From positions 47,959,626-48,023,625 of the forward strand of contig NC_092868.1 in NCBI RefSeq assembly GCF_032062135.1: DNA of 64,000 bases, read 5' to 3'. This DNA is from Pyxicephalus adspersus. Lineage: Eukaryota > Chordata > Amphibia > Anura > Pyxicephalidae. The notes under the pieces were generated by a model. That model was given only the letters and a program-made list of their open reading frames with translations, made no database searches and was not told where the DNA came from. The translations under genes were made by a program, and so were the position numbers. How positions within the stretch are numbered: the first letter of the stretch is position 1; each line of letters starts with the position of its first letter. Of this stretch, positions 23,785 to 35,975 are shown piece after piece.

Positions 23785-25057
23785 AGTGTTTCTACTACAG
23801 CCAGGTTCCTTCATATCTTCATATAAGAAAATGCTCTTATCTCAGCCCAAAGGTGAAGACGGCTGTGTGGCTGGCAAGGTGTCAGCTGCCAGTAGCCACA
23901 CAAAGCCACATTTAATGCCAGTAGCTACGCAGAGTTGAGATGGACTCAGAGGAAGTAGGAAGAATAATGCTGAATATGAGACTGATGACATCTTATGGTA
24001 GAAAAAGTGTACTGCATGACAAATCTATAGATTGAAAGGGAATAATGCAGTGAAAAATGCTTTTTGTTTTTGTTGCCTAAACTTTTAGTGGACCTTTTTA
24101 TCTTTTTATTATTGGCTGGAGCTTTACTTGAAATTGAATCTCTTTGAATTATTTGTCTGGTGTTGAGCCCAGTAATCTAGATGGGATATCTTTAAATCCC
24201 TATACATTATAGAGAGTCAGTAATTTGGCTTAAGCATGTGGTTGGCAGATGGCAAGTTATCAGCTCGATAAATAGAAAATCAATGATACAAATGAATGTC
24301 TTGGAATTTGCATCCGAAAAAAGAAGTCAGCAACAGCAGCTACTATATTTCTGTCTTGATGACATATCTTTAAAAATGGATCATCTGAACTAAACGGCAA
24401 ATTTCCATACTGTCTCGCAAATCCAAGTGAAGTAAAATACGTCGTCTTTATTTCTGAGCACTTGGCATGTTTCAATCTTCATAGATATTGGACTTAATGG
24501 GAGGAAAAATTCATTTGTTTGGAAGAAAAGTGAAAATCAGCATACATTTTGTAGCACTTAATCTATGGCCAGTACAACAGATTGGATTGGCACTGCTTCC
24601 TGCATCTCTAGTGCCTACTTTGCATAAGCGCCTGCTTTCTTGTATCTGTAGAGCAAATTAATACTTGGTAGCACAAATATGCATATGACCTGTGGAACAG
24701 AGCCCAAATGCTTCAATATTACACTTTGTATTATTTAGGATCTTTTTCCATAAAATAAGTGTTATTACCTGTTGAATATTATTATACAAAAATGTATCAG
24801 AATAAAAAGTCAAAGACTTGTGGAACCATTCATATATAAACTTCTTGTCTTGAAACCTAATTGGTTGAATTTACTGTATTTCCCAAATGCTATGCAATCA
24901 TTAAGATGAAGAAAATTCAAGAAAAGGTGTTTTATTAAATGATGAAAAAAAGGACTCCTGACTAAACAAAGTCCACTTGTGCTATACAAAGAATAGTATA
25001 TTCAAAAGCAATAAATTGAACAACAAAATACAGTATTAGACAAGACCAGAACCATAT
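23785..25057. other. no recognisable gene or repeat
   Basis: AT-rich, no hallmarks. Short open frames only. Confidence 0.45.
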
Positions 25058-25440
25058 ATAGTTAGGTCTATAAATATTTAAACAGATGACTTTTTTTTAA
25101 ATTTTGGTTCTGTACATTACCACAATTAATTTTAAATGAAACAACTCAGATGCAGTTGAACTGCAGACTTTCAGCATTAATTCAGTGGGTTGAACAAAAA
25201 GATTGCATAAAAATGTGAGGAACTAAAGACTTTTTTTACACAATCACTTCATTTCAGGGGCTCAAAAGTAATTGGACAATTGACTCAAAGGGTATTTAAT
25301 GGGCTGGTGTAGGCAATACCTTCGGTATGTCATTATCAATTAAGCAGATAAAAGGCCAGGACATGATTTGGGGGGGGGGGGGGGGGGGGGGGAGGGGGAG
25401 CTTGTATGTGGAAAATTTTGCTGTGAACAGACGGTCAAAA
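25058..25440 (+). mobile_element. Tc1-like element, 5' fragment
   Basis: The text TAGTTAGGTCTATAAATATT, GTTCTGTACATTACCACAA, GAAACAACTCAGATGCAG and GGGCTCAAAAGTAATTGGAC belongs to the 5' region of a Tc1-like family I know from fish and frogs. The fragment stops after GCTGTGAACAGACGGTC, before the transposase core. Inside it, a G tract has expanded to about 22 bases (25370-25392). Confidence 0.7.
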
Positions 25441-25481
25441 ACATGCCTCCAAACAATAAAAATCCTTGCATGTTTTTTGTC

Positions 25482-25512
25482 AACGCAACGCGTTTTGCCC
25501 ATTCTCTTCTCT
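25482..25512 (-). ncRNA. degenerate GAAACGCGT-family element
   Basis: The minus strand reads GAGAATGGGCAAAACGCGTTGCG. The ACGCGTTG half is exact, GAAA has become CAAA, and the CTGANGA box is not identifiable. Kept as a decayed member because of the terminal palindrome. Confidence 0.3.
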
Positions 25513-25796
25513 TATATTGATATAGGATTGAGAGAAGCCTGAAGCCACCATAATAAGCCTTCCAGTGTTTTGTAAAAAGTGAGAAAATAGTGAGAAATGA
25601 ATGTGAACCCTTAAACCCTAGTATCCTTTAGTTGCCAACCCCTTTATGCTCAATATAATATAAATAAACATCAAAGAGAGAAAGGAAACAAGTTTTTATT
25701 TGGTATAATAATTGTATTGTATTGTTATTTTACACTATACATACAAATCGGTATAAGTATATATGAATTTCCAGATTAGACAATAGCTTTTCTTTA

Positions 25797-26499
25797 CAGT
25801 GATGCCTCGGCTAACAAAGATAATTTGTTCCAGAATCACATTTGTTAGCCGAAACATGATTACTTTTAGGTTTCTAAAGAAAATCATTCAATTTGTTCTG
25901 GATGCTGGCCACAATTGAAAGATAAGTTTAAAAAAATAGTAAAAAGCACAATATAAAAGGTCATCACCTCCCCCGGTAACATGTACATTATTTTAAGAAA
26001 TATAATTAGGACAGATGTTTGTCTCAACATATTATTAGGCAGTGTGGTGTCAGTCACTGTATAAAATCATCACTGTAAGTTAATTACAAGCAAAGCAAAA
26101 AAAGACTTTATGGAGCCTAGACATGCATTAACTTCTAGAGCAAGCTGTGTTTAAGTATTCAAACTGCAGAGTTTGTCTTGGTCATTAAAGGGTTACAAAA
26201 GGTTGCAGAAAAGCTCAGTCCTTAAAATCCCCCATAACCTTTTGTATTTACCAAAACATTTCTTCTGCAAGTCTTGCAAACTGCCCCCCCCCCACCCCCA
26301 AGCCTCCGTCCTGCACACAAGCAGCAGGGAAGCCCCATTCATATGTAAAGAATAAATGCTATAAATCATACCAACATCTCGAATTCACAACCACACGTAG
26401 TGTGCACCGTACTGACACTGGTATGAGAAGAGTTTCTCTCTGTGGAACTCTCTCTGTGAAATTTGTTACCAGGGCCATTCGTTAGCCGAGGTATCACTG
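25797..26499. mobile_element. pogo/Tigger-type MITE, CAGTGATGCCTCGGC termini
   Basis: Left end CAGTGATGCCTCGGCTAAC, right end GTTAGCCGAGGTATCACTG, flanked by TA on both sides (25795-25796 and 26500-26501). This terminus is characteristic of Tigger/pogo elements. The interior (about 25980-26340) matches the interior of 8398-8888 in reverse orientation. It shares TAATTAGGACAGATGTTTGT, ATATTATTAGGCAGTGTGG and AAGCCTCCGTCCTGC. No transposase. Confidence 0.85.
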
Positions 26500-26507
26500 T
26501 ATTGTGT

Positions 26508-26508
<1 letters not shown>

Positions 26509-26539
<31 letters not shown>
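26509..26539. repeat. (TA)n microsatellite
   Basis: About 14 TA units just right of the Tigger-type element. Confidence 0.95.
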
Positions 26540-26542
<3 letters not shown>

Positions 26543-26884
26543 GTAATAGACGTTCTATACTAAATATATGTAAAAATAACAATACAATACAATCATTATC
26601 CCAAAAAAGAAAACAGATTTCTTTCTCTCTTTCGTGTTTATTTATAATAAATGAGTAAAGGAAAAAAGAGAAAACAAGTATGTCCCAAAGGAGAAAATTA
26701 TATATATACTTTAGTAGTTGCCAAGCCAACTGAACAGATTTGGATAAAGACAGAAGAGAGAGTGGCTTTTTATGGCAGACTAATAGTTAAAACCTTTAAA
26801 ATCCTTTATTTTAAACAATATAAGAAAGAGATAAATTATAGCCAGCACTGTGTATACATTTTTAGGAATATTTGACAAGAGTAC

Positions 26885-27175
26885 ATCCGCAATGTGTTAA
26901 TTAATTGCATATATTCTCAGTATCTGAACTTTATTCAATACCTTGATTTCCATCACCTCTGATAATGGTGCATTTGTCGCTGACAAGCGTGCTTAGAATG
27001 TAGCAATTATGGGAGGAATAAGAGAACCCACTGCAGTCGTTGCTATTAAATATGATGTTGATTAAATGTTGTCAAGGGAGAAATACGAGATTGTCATCAG
27101 CCGGAATCCCAATTGAGCAATTAATCCTCCTCTCTGCAGGAAATGCAGCCAATGGTTATTTGTAACCCAAAGAAG
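26885..27175. other. repeat-free block, candidate conserved non-coding element
   Basis: Dense in homeodomain-type and other cores (GTTAATTAATTGC, ATTATGGGAGG, GAGCAATTAATCC) and free of repeat hallmarks. One of the more regulatory-looking stretches in the window; inference only. Confidence 0.3.
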
Positions 27176-27407
27176 AGTATATATCATTATAGTGACCAGT
27201 TCTTAGTTTTGATCATGTGCCATGTCATAACTTTGGAGCTTAAAGGTCAAATCCAGGCAAACATTTAAATATTCAGATGTATACACATATATGTAAGCTG
27301 ACAAATGATTTCCTTGACTTGCTTTAAACACTTGTCCCATTTGTGCTCTGCAGGGGTCTACGAGGGACTGATGCCTAGATACAGTCAGGTACTTCAACTG
27401 CATGCAT

Positions 27408-27442
27408 TAAAAATAATAATAGTAATAATAATAATAATAATG
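27408..27442. repeat. (AAT)n microsatellite
   Basis: AATAATAATAGTAATAATAAT tandem run of about 10 units. Confidence 0.9.
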
Positions 27443-28011
27443 AGAGCTGTAAAAATTCAGAAGCAGCTGTTGCTGCAATACTCATCTTCTTTCTGCCGCT
27501 TTCCCCTGCTATGTGATTCAAGACCTCCTCCAGGCTTTACTGCCAGAACCACATTCTTTAAGCCCAGAGCATCCAGGAACATTCATTGGAGTTTCATGGA
27601 TCCACCCTGAGTTTACAGAAGACTAAGGCAAAAAATTTTGCCCTATAATGGATTTTGAGTGCCAGGGGCCTTTTTGCCACTTTGTTTTCTCCTGACCACT
27701 AACAGTAGATATGCTTACGTACAACTGGTGGAGAATTCTTTTCTGGAATATTTTTCTTCCTGGTGACCCACAAAGCTGGGCACTTTGTCCCTGAAGATAA
27801 CCACCAATATTAAGGGGGGGGGGGGGGGATGACACACTGCTGACCCCTGCACCCTGTACATTATATTATCTAGAATTAGTATTTCACATTCAACTTAAGT
27901 TATGTGTTGCTGAAGACAGTGTGCAGCCTTTCAATTCACACTTTCAGCCATGTAATTTGAAGGTGTACACATATGCAGACTTCCTGACATCATGGATGGG
28001 ATTACTGTGTA

Positions 28012-28204
28012 TACTCAAATATAAGCCAATACGAATATAAGCCGACCTGATTACAAGCCGAGGTATCAAATATTACCTAAGAAACCTAAGAAAACTGATT
28101 CGAGTATAAGCCTATAGTGGGAAATGCAGCAGCTATTGGTGAGTTTCAATAATCAAAATAAATGCCAATAAAATTACGGAATGGATTGGCTTATACTCGA
28201 GTAT
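28012..28204. mobile_element. small MITE, ACTCGAGTATAAGCC termini
   Basis: Left end ATACTCAAATATAAGCCAAT and right end ATTGGCTTATACTCGAGTAT are inverted repeats of about 20 bp. Further internal copies of GAATATAAGCCGACC and CGAGTATAAGCC occur. This terminus is shared by a widespread vertebrate MITE family. 193 bp, non-coding. Confidence 0.75.
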
Positions 28205-28943
28205 CTACGAAATGTCAATACAATAGGGTGGTTAAACAAAAGTGTGTCACATGCCATGATGATTGGAATAAGGTGTTTGTGCTGAGTGAGTATAAATGCT
28301 GGGGTATTTTCTTACACTGGTACAACTGAAGATAAACTGCAAAACACCTTAACATTTCAAGTCCAGTTTAATGTGACTACCACTAAGTATAAAATGACAT
28401 TTATAAATGAGAACCTTTACAGATACATATATTATGCTGTACATTATATACTCTAAGCATTTCCTGACTATTTTCATATTAGTTCTTTAGGTTAGGCTCA
28501 GACAAACTGTTAGTTCTCCATCCATATTCTGTTTTATATTTTAAGATTACCAGTTGTTAATTATGTAATATTTTGTGCGTACAAGGACATTGGTTTATAT
28601 ACTGTGCATAAAATATATACTATGTTTTAGCCACATCCCTAATCTAAACCATTTTAAGCACACCTATTTTTACAGCTGTGTGCACCAAAGTTCTTGATTT
28701 ATCCTACTTTCCTATTATTACATGTTGGGGGTATAAAAAGTAGAGTATAACAAATATATCTAAAACCTAGTCCAAAAATACTTATCGTCTGAAATAAATA
28801 TATGAAAAACAGTTCTCCAGAATATTTCTTTATGACACTTTAGTAGTAATTCTGTATCCAACTTACTCATGCACTCACCAACTTAAATAGAACAATCAAA
28901 CAATGCAATGGGCAAGATGCACTTCAATCATAAGGAAGTAATA

Positions 28944-29835
28944 GCTTCTTCTCCTGGAACACCAGACAATCTTGCTCTATTCGGCTTAATCCTGATTGCT
29001 GTACTTAGGTTCCAGTGAGCTGACTTAACAATCGCTGTTACCTCCAATGGATAAAAAAGACTGATGTTTCCCTCCAAAAAATGGGAATACCCAATGATAG
29101 TGTGGTGTAGAAAACATCCAGATTAAAAGCCGTAAAATGCTCATGACATCATTACATTTAACTCCCACCTACACATTTCACCAAAACTGATGTCATCCGA
29201 GTGGAGCTGACATCCAAAAGAAGTTCTTCAACAGTCACCAAGGCTAACAAGGATAATTTGTTCCTGAATTACACTCGTTAGCTGAAATCTTCGTTAGCCA
29301 AAACAAAAGTAAAATACAGTGCAATACAGCTCACTGCGGCTGCGGTTTGCTATCCCACATCCACAAATGCATTCATTAGCCGAGTCCATCTTTGTTAGCC
29401 GAGGCCAAAACAAAGCATAAAAAAATCCTTCTTTGGCAAGGTCACTCGTAAACCAAGGAATCACTGTATGGATAATATTAGTCCATATAGTCCCAATTAG
29501 AGGGATTGGGTAAGAAGTGCAGGAAGTGTTTTGACTAAACTTCTCTTGGAACACCGGACAATGTTGCTCCATTCAGTTTAATCTAGATTGCTGTTTTTAT
29601 GTTCCAGTGAGCCATTTAAACAATCGTTGTTACCTCCATGAATAAAAAAGACTGATGTGTCCCTCCAAAAATGGTAATAACCATAACCATACCATCAGAA
29701 AACAAAAGCGTTTTCCGAAAATATCTAGATTAAAAATTGTAATCTGTTTGTGACATCGGCGCGACATCCCATATAGTCGTATATAGAGGGAGGGGTCAGA
29801 TATAAAGTGTGGGAAGTTTTTGGCTAAAATTCATT
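28944..29835. repeat. tandem duplication of a ~300-360 bp unit
   Basis: Unit 1 (28944-29538) and unit 2 (29539-29835) share CTGGAACACCAGACAAT / TTGGAACACCGGACAAT, GATTGCTGT, TTCCAGTGAGC, ATAAAAAAGACTGATG and a tail of CCATATAGTC plus GAAGT-TTTGACTAAA-type sequence. Unit 1 is longer because a Tigger-type MITE sits in it (29232-29466). The duplication therefore probably predates that insertion. Confidence 0.8.
29232..29466. mobile_element. pogo/Tigger-type MITE, short copy
   Basis: Left CAGTCACCAAGGCTAACAAGG, right AAACCAAGGAATCACTG followed by TA (29467-29468). The left TA is degenerate. AGGATAATTTGTTCC matches the element at 25797. Several internal CGTTAGCC / GTTAGCCGAG repeats in alternating orientation suggest rearrangement of the ends. 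Confidence 0.75.
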
Positions 29836-29989
29836 TTAAGCTTTTTTAATATATATATTTCTAATCCTTTATTTTCTGACAATTCCATTATTTGTGTGCA
29901 TTAAAAATATTCTGTTATTAGATCCTAACAAAACAATCTCAAATCACTATTTTCCTAAAGCGAAACACCAGGTCAAATTTAATTTTTTT

Positions 29990-30200
29990 TAAAAGAGGAT
30001 TAACAAGCTCTTGAAATTCCTGCGTTAATTAAAGTGGTTTTTTGCATTAACAATGGCACATCTTTAATTTCTTCCTCATTTATGTTATTAGGTATCAGTT
30101 AAGCATGCTTTGTTTTTAATTAGCTAGCATTTCAATTCTATTTATTGACATATAGCATGTCTGATTTTCATTGCAGATATAACAGGCGTACTTTTTTTAC
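29990..30200. other. repeat-free block, candidate conserved non-coding element
   Basis: Contains GCGTTAATTAAAG, CATTAACAATGGC (SOX-like ACAATGG), TTTTTAATTAGCTAGC and ATTTATTGACATATAGC with no repeat hallmarks. The neighbouring 30201-30985 shows nothing recognisable. Confidence 0.25.
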
Positions 30201-30985
30201 TCTGGTTTGGAACTGAACATTTTTTTCTAATGTGTCTTATATTTAGACATAGGAAGGAAATAATAAGGACAGATTTGGTTGGGGGTGACTTACTATGAAG
30301 GCGATTGGATTGCAGCACATTTTAGCATCTCCATGACCTCGTTCTGTTCTTATTTTAATCCAGTACTGCTCCAAACAACCCAGCTACTCTCCTTTCCTCT
30401 ATAAATTTAAGTCATCCTACCTAGTGGCAGCACCTACAGGGGTAGCAATGGTTTATTTCCATTTATGTAACTTGACCCTATCACATTGTTTGCCATCGTG
30501 TCAATGTCACAAGATTGTCCTAAATGTTTCATATGACTCTGATCCCAGTCTGTACATCACTGCCTTTTCAAATTCAAAACAGAGCCCTTTAGATTCGTGT
30601 TGATCTCTAGCAGCAATTGCCCTTTGCAGTTCCACTTGGAATATGGTTTTTATGTCGATTAACATAGTCTTGACCTTTCCGCATCAAAGGGCTTCAGGCT
30701 GGCTACACCTTATGAATTCAATTCACATGACAGCAATGGTGCTCAGGGCTAATGTTCAAGCTTTATAGAAAACACTAACAGGCAGTCGCCACCAACATTC
30801 TTTTCTGATGCAGAACTAGCAGAGAATGTAGGTGCTCAGTCTATAAAGAAATTTAAAGAACACTCATGGCTTCCTAAATATGGATACATAATAGTACTTA
30901 GTAGTAATTCTCTGCAATATATAAAAGATTTTGCTTTTTTCAAGAAGTGGGAAGCAGAAATGGAAACTATTCCCACAAAGGAATA

Positions 30986-31745
30986 GTGTTGGTGTTCGAA
31001 TTCGGGTTGTCCTTATATTCGACCCGAATATGGCTGTTCGAATTTGGATAGACCGGACCCGAAAAAAACGAGATTCGACGAGCAAAAAAAAAAATGTGTT
31101 AAAAATGTTTGACTGTTTGTGTTTAACTTTTTTTGTTTTCTTTTGTTTTTACAGGTTATCCTACAATGACATGATATCTCTTGTAACACACTTTCCAGCC
31201 CAAAAATACTATGATACATTTGTTACATTTTTCTTTTATCCACTGTGAGAAAAATGTAACAAATGTATCATATTACTGTGCGTGTTACAGAGTAAGAGGT
31301 ACTTGTGGGGCATCTTCTCAATAATTGCAGCCGAGTCTGCAATCATTGAGAAGAGTGTGCGATCCCCAGGGCACTACAGGTTTACCCATAATAATCTATC
31401 CTATCCAAACATGGAAAGTTTTATTTATTAGTGCATATATGTATAGTAAAATTTAATTAACCTGTAGTGATCCTGGGATCATAGTGGAACTGCAGAGTTC
31501 ATCCTCAGTTCACTCTTAATAATCGCCCTTAATAGTCCCTAAAAATAACCCGAATTTTCCCAGCATTTACTTCAATTGTGTTCGAATTCGGCATTTGATC
31601 ACCCGAACAATTTCTCACTATTCGATCGAATAGCTGTCCAATCGTATAGTGAGATATTCGCCAACACTACCCATTACACCCTTAGAATCCATTGAATTCA
31701 CTTTTCCCATTTACTTCAATATATTTAGCCATAAATATGGTTTGA
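30986..31745 (+). mobile_element. GTGTTGG-terminated element, copy 1
   Basis: Termini GTGTTGGTGTTCGAATTCGG (left) and ATATTCGCCAACAC (right, to 31667), with TA just outside each. Subterminal TTCGATCGAATAGCTGTCC is partly palindromic. A reversed copy lies at 44343-45079. The match continues about 60 bp beyond the right TA (to about 31745), so the repeat is larger than the TA-bounded unit or was inserted in a larger repeat. Open frames inside on both strands are not protein-like. Confidence 0.75.
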
Positions 31746-34127
31746 AACATTAGTCTGACTTTTTGCACAGAATGTGATTTTAATAGAAGGGATTCCAACA
31801 ATCTGCAGAATAAATAATTTGCTAATTGTTACATAAAGTAAAATGGGTACTTCACCAAGTATAGATATTCATGTCCTCATATCCTTTTGGGTTTGAGGCT
31901 GATCATGCCATCCTTGCCCATCTCCTTATCTTTGGACCCCATGTTTAGCTTCTTCCTTTTTTTTTTCTTCTACTCTCCAGACCTTTTACCTACAACTTCT
32001 GTTTCACCTACAAGCAAACATCACAAGACTCATATCATTACTAGTATATCAACACAGCATAGACCTATACTGGTTAAAATATTGTTTTTATTATTTCCTT
32101 ACTTATTTTTATTTTATGCAGTTGTACTGTACATGAAGCAAAGCTGTCCTTCTGGCCAATGATTAGTCAACCACAACATTATCTAGAATTCATAATGGTC
32201 CCAATCAATTTGTAATACTGATCTCTTTGCCTGAAATTAAATTAAACCTTGATTGTCTGAAAGTGAAACCTGTCATGCAAATCAATCTGCTAACTAGTGA
32301 ATTATTAAAGAACTCCTGCAGACTTGGTTCGCCATTGGAGGTCATACACATTTATTGGAAAACTATCTTTACATTTTTGAAGAATATTATTGGAAAATTT
32401 TACCATCATCTATGGTGTGTCTGACCCATTGGATATCTCTATAATTTATCTATTGGCTTGCTCAATATTTATATTATCTTGTACTTATACAATGCATGCA
32501 TATAATGACATATTACTCCACAAAGTCCACAATGTAATGTCCCTACAATAGTGATATGCCATTAACACATTTTTGGGGATTTTTTGAAATGCACTCATTA
32601 CTGCTGGTCAGCTAGTGCTCTCCCTACCTCTTGTCATTAGGCCACTACAATACCACAGGACTAACCTGCAGATTGTTGTTGTATGGAGGGTCAAGACACA
32701 CATCCCAAATGTTGTAGCCTGAAACAGTCAGAATTTATTATAGTGACAGCCAAGTATCGCCAAGTACGGCGATGGGAAATAGATAGAAGCGGACACAAGC
32801 AGACAACAGACATGAATGGCTAGGCAGCTCCAGGTAAGGAGACATTGGGGACGTGGGGGTGCAACAGAATATGAGAGCCAGGCAAGACTCAGAGTCTCTT
32901 TAAATTATGTGGTCTACAGAGATCACTTAAGTCACCTTACCCTCAGCTAGTGTTCAGCTTTGAACTAGAAAACAAGTCAATTTCAAATTAAAAAACTGTT
33001 ATTTAGATTTTTCCTAACTCCCTTCATTCTTTTAAAACATGTCTTTAGGACAGAACATAAGAAGAAAATCTCTCTTTAAAAAAAAACAAACAGCAATTAA
33101 AAATCTGACAATGGTACTAATCCTGCTCTGTTTTCCAGAAAAAAAGGGATAGTCTATTGGTGTCTGCATCTATGTTTGATAGTTTTACTCTCACTTCCTG
33201 TCCTAAGAACATAAAAGAAAGTGAATGGAATCCTCACTAATGGAGATTTGGACCCTTTTCAACTCATGAGTCACATTACCTTGAGAATTTCTTGACCCCG
33301 ATTGTTAAAAAACATTTATAAAGTAAAGTAAGAGCACTCCAAAAGCTGATTTTCCTTTGAAATGTGCATTGAGAATAAAGATAAGTGCATAGTACGCATG
33401 CTTTTAAATCCATTTGCTGAAAAGTGAAATTACATGTACACATTCAAAAAGTTTGAAGACAAGGAATACCAAATTGCTGCTTTCAGTTTTTTTCAAAGAA
33501 CCTCTTATCACTTTATGAATGCTTTATGTTGAATAATCCAACGTGAGCAAGTCAGAGGCTTAAATTGTTTGCAATGTCAGGGTGAACTTATTGGAAATAA
33601 AGTTGACCTAGTTGGACCTTACATAATTTGTAATTGACCAGTGCGTGCACAACTAGCAGAGACTAATTACCAGTGTTTTCACCCATGATTACCACACCTA
33701 AAATGTTCCTATAAAAATGAGTGAATCTTAGGTGAAATATTTATAAATAGATCAATATAAAACTGACTGTATATTGTAAGAATTAGTCTCTAACATAAAG
33801 CTTCCAAAGTGCTCAGTCGTGAAGGTTCCTTTTTCAGGCTTGCTGTCAACCTTTTTGCCCAAGACACAGAAATAAGATAAAGAATGATCCTCACAGGGGG
33901 TTGGTTCTTTGTAACACATATCAAACAATTTCTGGCCCCTTGGCTATTTTTCTTCTGTTCAGCTCTCAGCATGTTTCAGCAGGAACTCCTTATTTCAGCA
34001 GTCCCAGTGTCAGACTTCAGTCTGATTCTAATATCTGTCTATCTGGAAATATGTTGGAGGACAGAAAGTGATAGGAAATCTTCCAAATGGAATTTAAACA
34101 TTTCAAAAGCTTTTAGGCTTTGATTAG
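31746..34127. other. no recognisable gene; one possible SINE scrap
   Basis: AT-rich. Near 32450-32580 the text TTTATATTATCTTGTACTTA and GTAATGTCCCTACAATAGTG resembles the tail half of the SINE family seen at 48125 and 53326, but the tRNA-like head is absent. 32700-32950 looks like part of a dispersed repeat but could not be assigned. Confidence 0.35.
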
Positions 34128-34809
34128 TGTCATGCTAGGGGAGACAGAGCCTCTAGAGGACGCTATGGCTTGCACAAAAATAGTGTGAGCCCCTAGAAAG
34201 GCCAAGGCACAGAGTCTATCGGTAACCAGGTCTTCTCCAGAGCCTCCAGTGGTGAGGATGTTGTGCTGCTGGTTACTGCCAGTCCTTGGGCACACCGGGG
34301 TGGGCAGGATGATATGCAATACAAAATCATTAGGCAATAGAATTGTCAAGGAAGGCCAGGGTCAAGGCAGGAAGCAAGAACAAAAGGGCAGGTCACAAGC
34401 CACGGGTCAAATACCAGGGATCCAGGAAATAGAAACCAGTAACACAGGGGCCCCTGCGGACTCAGGAGGCACAGGTGACATGGGATACTGACAGACAGAG
34501 AGGAACACTGGAACAGTACAAGGGAACAGGCTGGGAAACAACAGACTGGGCAACAAGGGGTTAACACGGGAAAGCACTGAATTAACCAACAGGTGTAGAG
34601 GAAATGCTCAACAGACCTAAGGGGCTCGGCACCAGTGGAGACACATTGCACAAATGCTGAGTGCTGTGTCTGAGCTAGCTTAATAGCCAGGGTAATTAAG
34701 AGGCTATTTCCTGATTTGCCAGGGGGGGGGGGGGGGGCAGGGCTCAGAATTGCAGGCATGTGCAGGAGAGAGGTGCCTGCGCTTTAGAAAGGAAGAGGTA
34801 AGTGTGACA
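34128..34809 (+). mobile_element. LTR-like dispersed repeat, copy 1
   Basis: Begins TGTCATGCTAGGGG and ends AGTGTGACA, a TG...CA boundary with short inverted ends. The body matches 54939-55583 over most of its length: GTAACCAGGTCTTCTCCAGA, CCTTGGGCACACC, AAGGGGTTAAC, GAGCTAGCT and AATAGCCAGGG. No target duplication is visible (TTAG versus GTGA), so LTR status is unproven. A run of 17 Gs sits at about 34721. Frames inside are not coding. Confidence 0.55.
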
Positions 34810-34823
34810 GTGATCAATGGGAA

Positions 34824-35225
34824 AGAGTTCAGCTTGAGGACCCCGGAAGACCTACCCCAGAGTTCAGCTTGAAAACTGTTGAAGGCTCCCCCCAGAGTTC
34901 AGCTTGAAGACCCTTGAAGACTTTACCCAGTGTTCAGCCTGAAGACCCTTAAAGACTTTCCCTAGTATTCAGCTTGAAGACCTTCCCCAGAGTTCTGCTT
35001 GAAGACCGTGGAAGACCTTCCCCAAAGTTCAGCTTCAAGACCCCTGAAGACCTTCCCCAGAGTTCAGCTTGTAAACATTCCCCAGAATTCAGCTTGAAAA
35101 CCCTTAAAAACCTTCACTAGAGCTTGAAAAACCTTTGTCAGAAATCAGCTTAAAAACCCTTGAAGCCTTTCTCCAGATATCAGCTTGAAGACCTTCCCAA
35201 AAGTTCAGCTTGAAAACTTCTGAGA
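34824..35225. repeat. minisatellite, ~35-40 bp unit
   Basis: About ten imperfect units of CCCCAGAGTTCAGCTTGAAG plus ACCCTTGAAGACCTT. The array starts 15 bp after the right end of the LTR-like repeat. Regular spacing is from tandem duplication, not a CRISPR-type array, since units are contiguous and spacers absent. Confidence 0.9.
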
Positions 35226-35971
35226 AAATTATGGAACAGATGTCCCCATTAGAATAGTTCTCTGCACCTTCTGATTCTAAACCAATTTAAGCCTATTATA
35301 CTTGGGCCTTGATTTTTCTTCCAATGTCTTTTGCAATTTATTTTCTGAATATTGAAAGTCAGCCCCTTGTTCACTGAATTTAGCATCTGCCAGTTGACGG
35401 ATATGGAAGCACCTATCTTGGTTTGTTATGTAGCAAAACCCATATCCACAAATGAGGGTTACTGGAGAACACCTAATGCCCATCATACTGGTCCTTTGGA
35501 TGAGTTAATGCCCACGCCATGCCACAGAGTTCTTTCCACATATTTAAATTTTACAGCACGACTGCAATGACAAAAGAAAAAAAACATCATATACATGAAA
35601 TAGTAAATATTTAAAATATAAACAGTGCCAGGAATAACTATCTGAATAGGGCTTTTTTTCTGTCCTTTTACCTGTGGAAACAGCTGAGCCATGTTTATTA
35701 TAGGAATTTTCAAGGCTTGCAGAAAATGATGCAGACATGGCTCTTGCTGTGAACAGAAGACACAGCTTGGGAGTTTCCATCATCAAGCTGTCGAGATAAA
35801 AAGAAGCAAGATGAGCATGATGAGATTTAGAATAATAACTGCTTTATTAGTAAATATCAATAAAGATTTAAAACATTGAATATATATATAATTTACAATA
35901 TATCTGTCCTAAACCATAATTGACTTTGACATTTAGTTTAATGTGCTAACAATACAGAGGTATGATGATTA
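35226..35971. other. no recognisable gene or repeat
   Basis: AT-rich unassigned sequence with a short TATATATATA run near 35881. Confidence 0.45.
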
Positions 35972-35975
35972 TTAA

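Noticed and set aside
34346..34759. 137-codon minus-strand frame
   Set aside because: It falls inside the LTR-like repeat, the homologous copy at 54939 does not keep it open, and it contains a poly-G/poly-P run.
34824..35225. Regularly repeated units considered as a CRISPR array
   Set aside because: Units are contiguous and imperfect with no unique spacers, and the context is eukaryotic.
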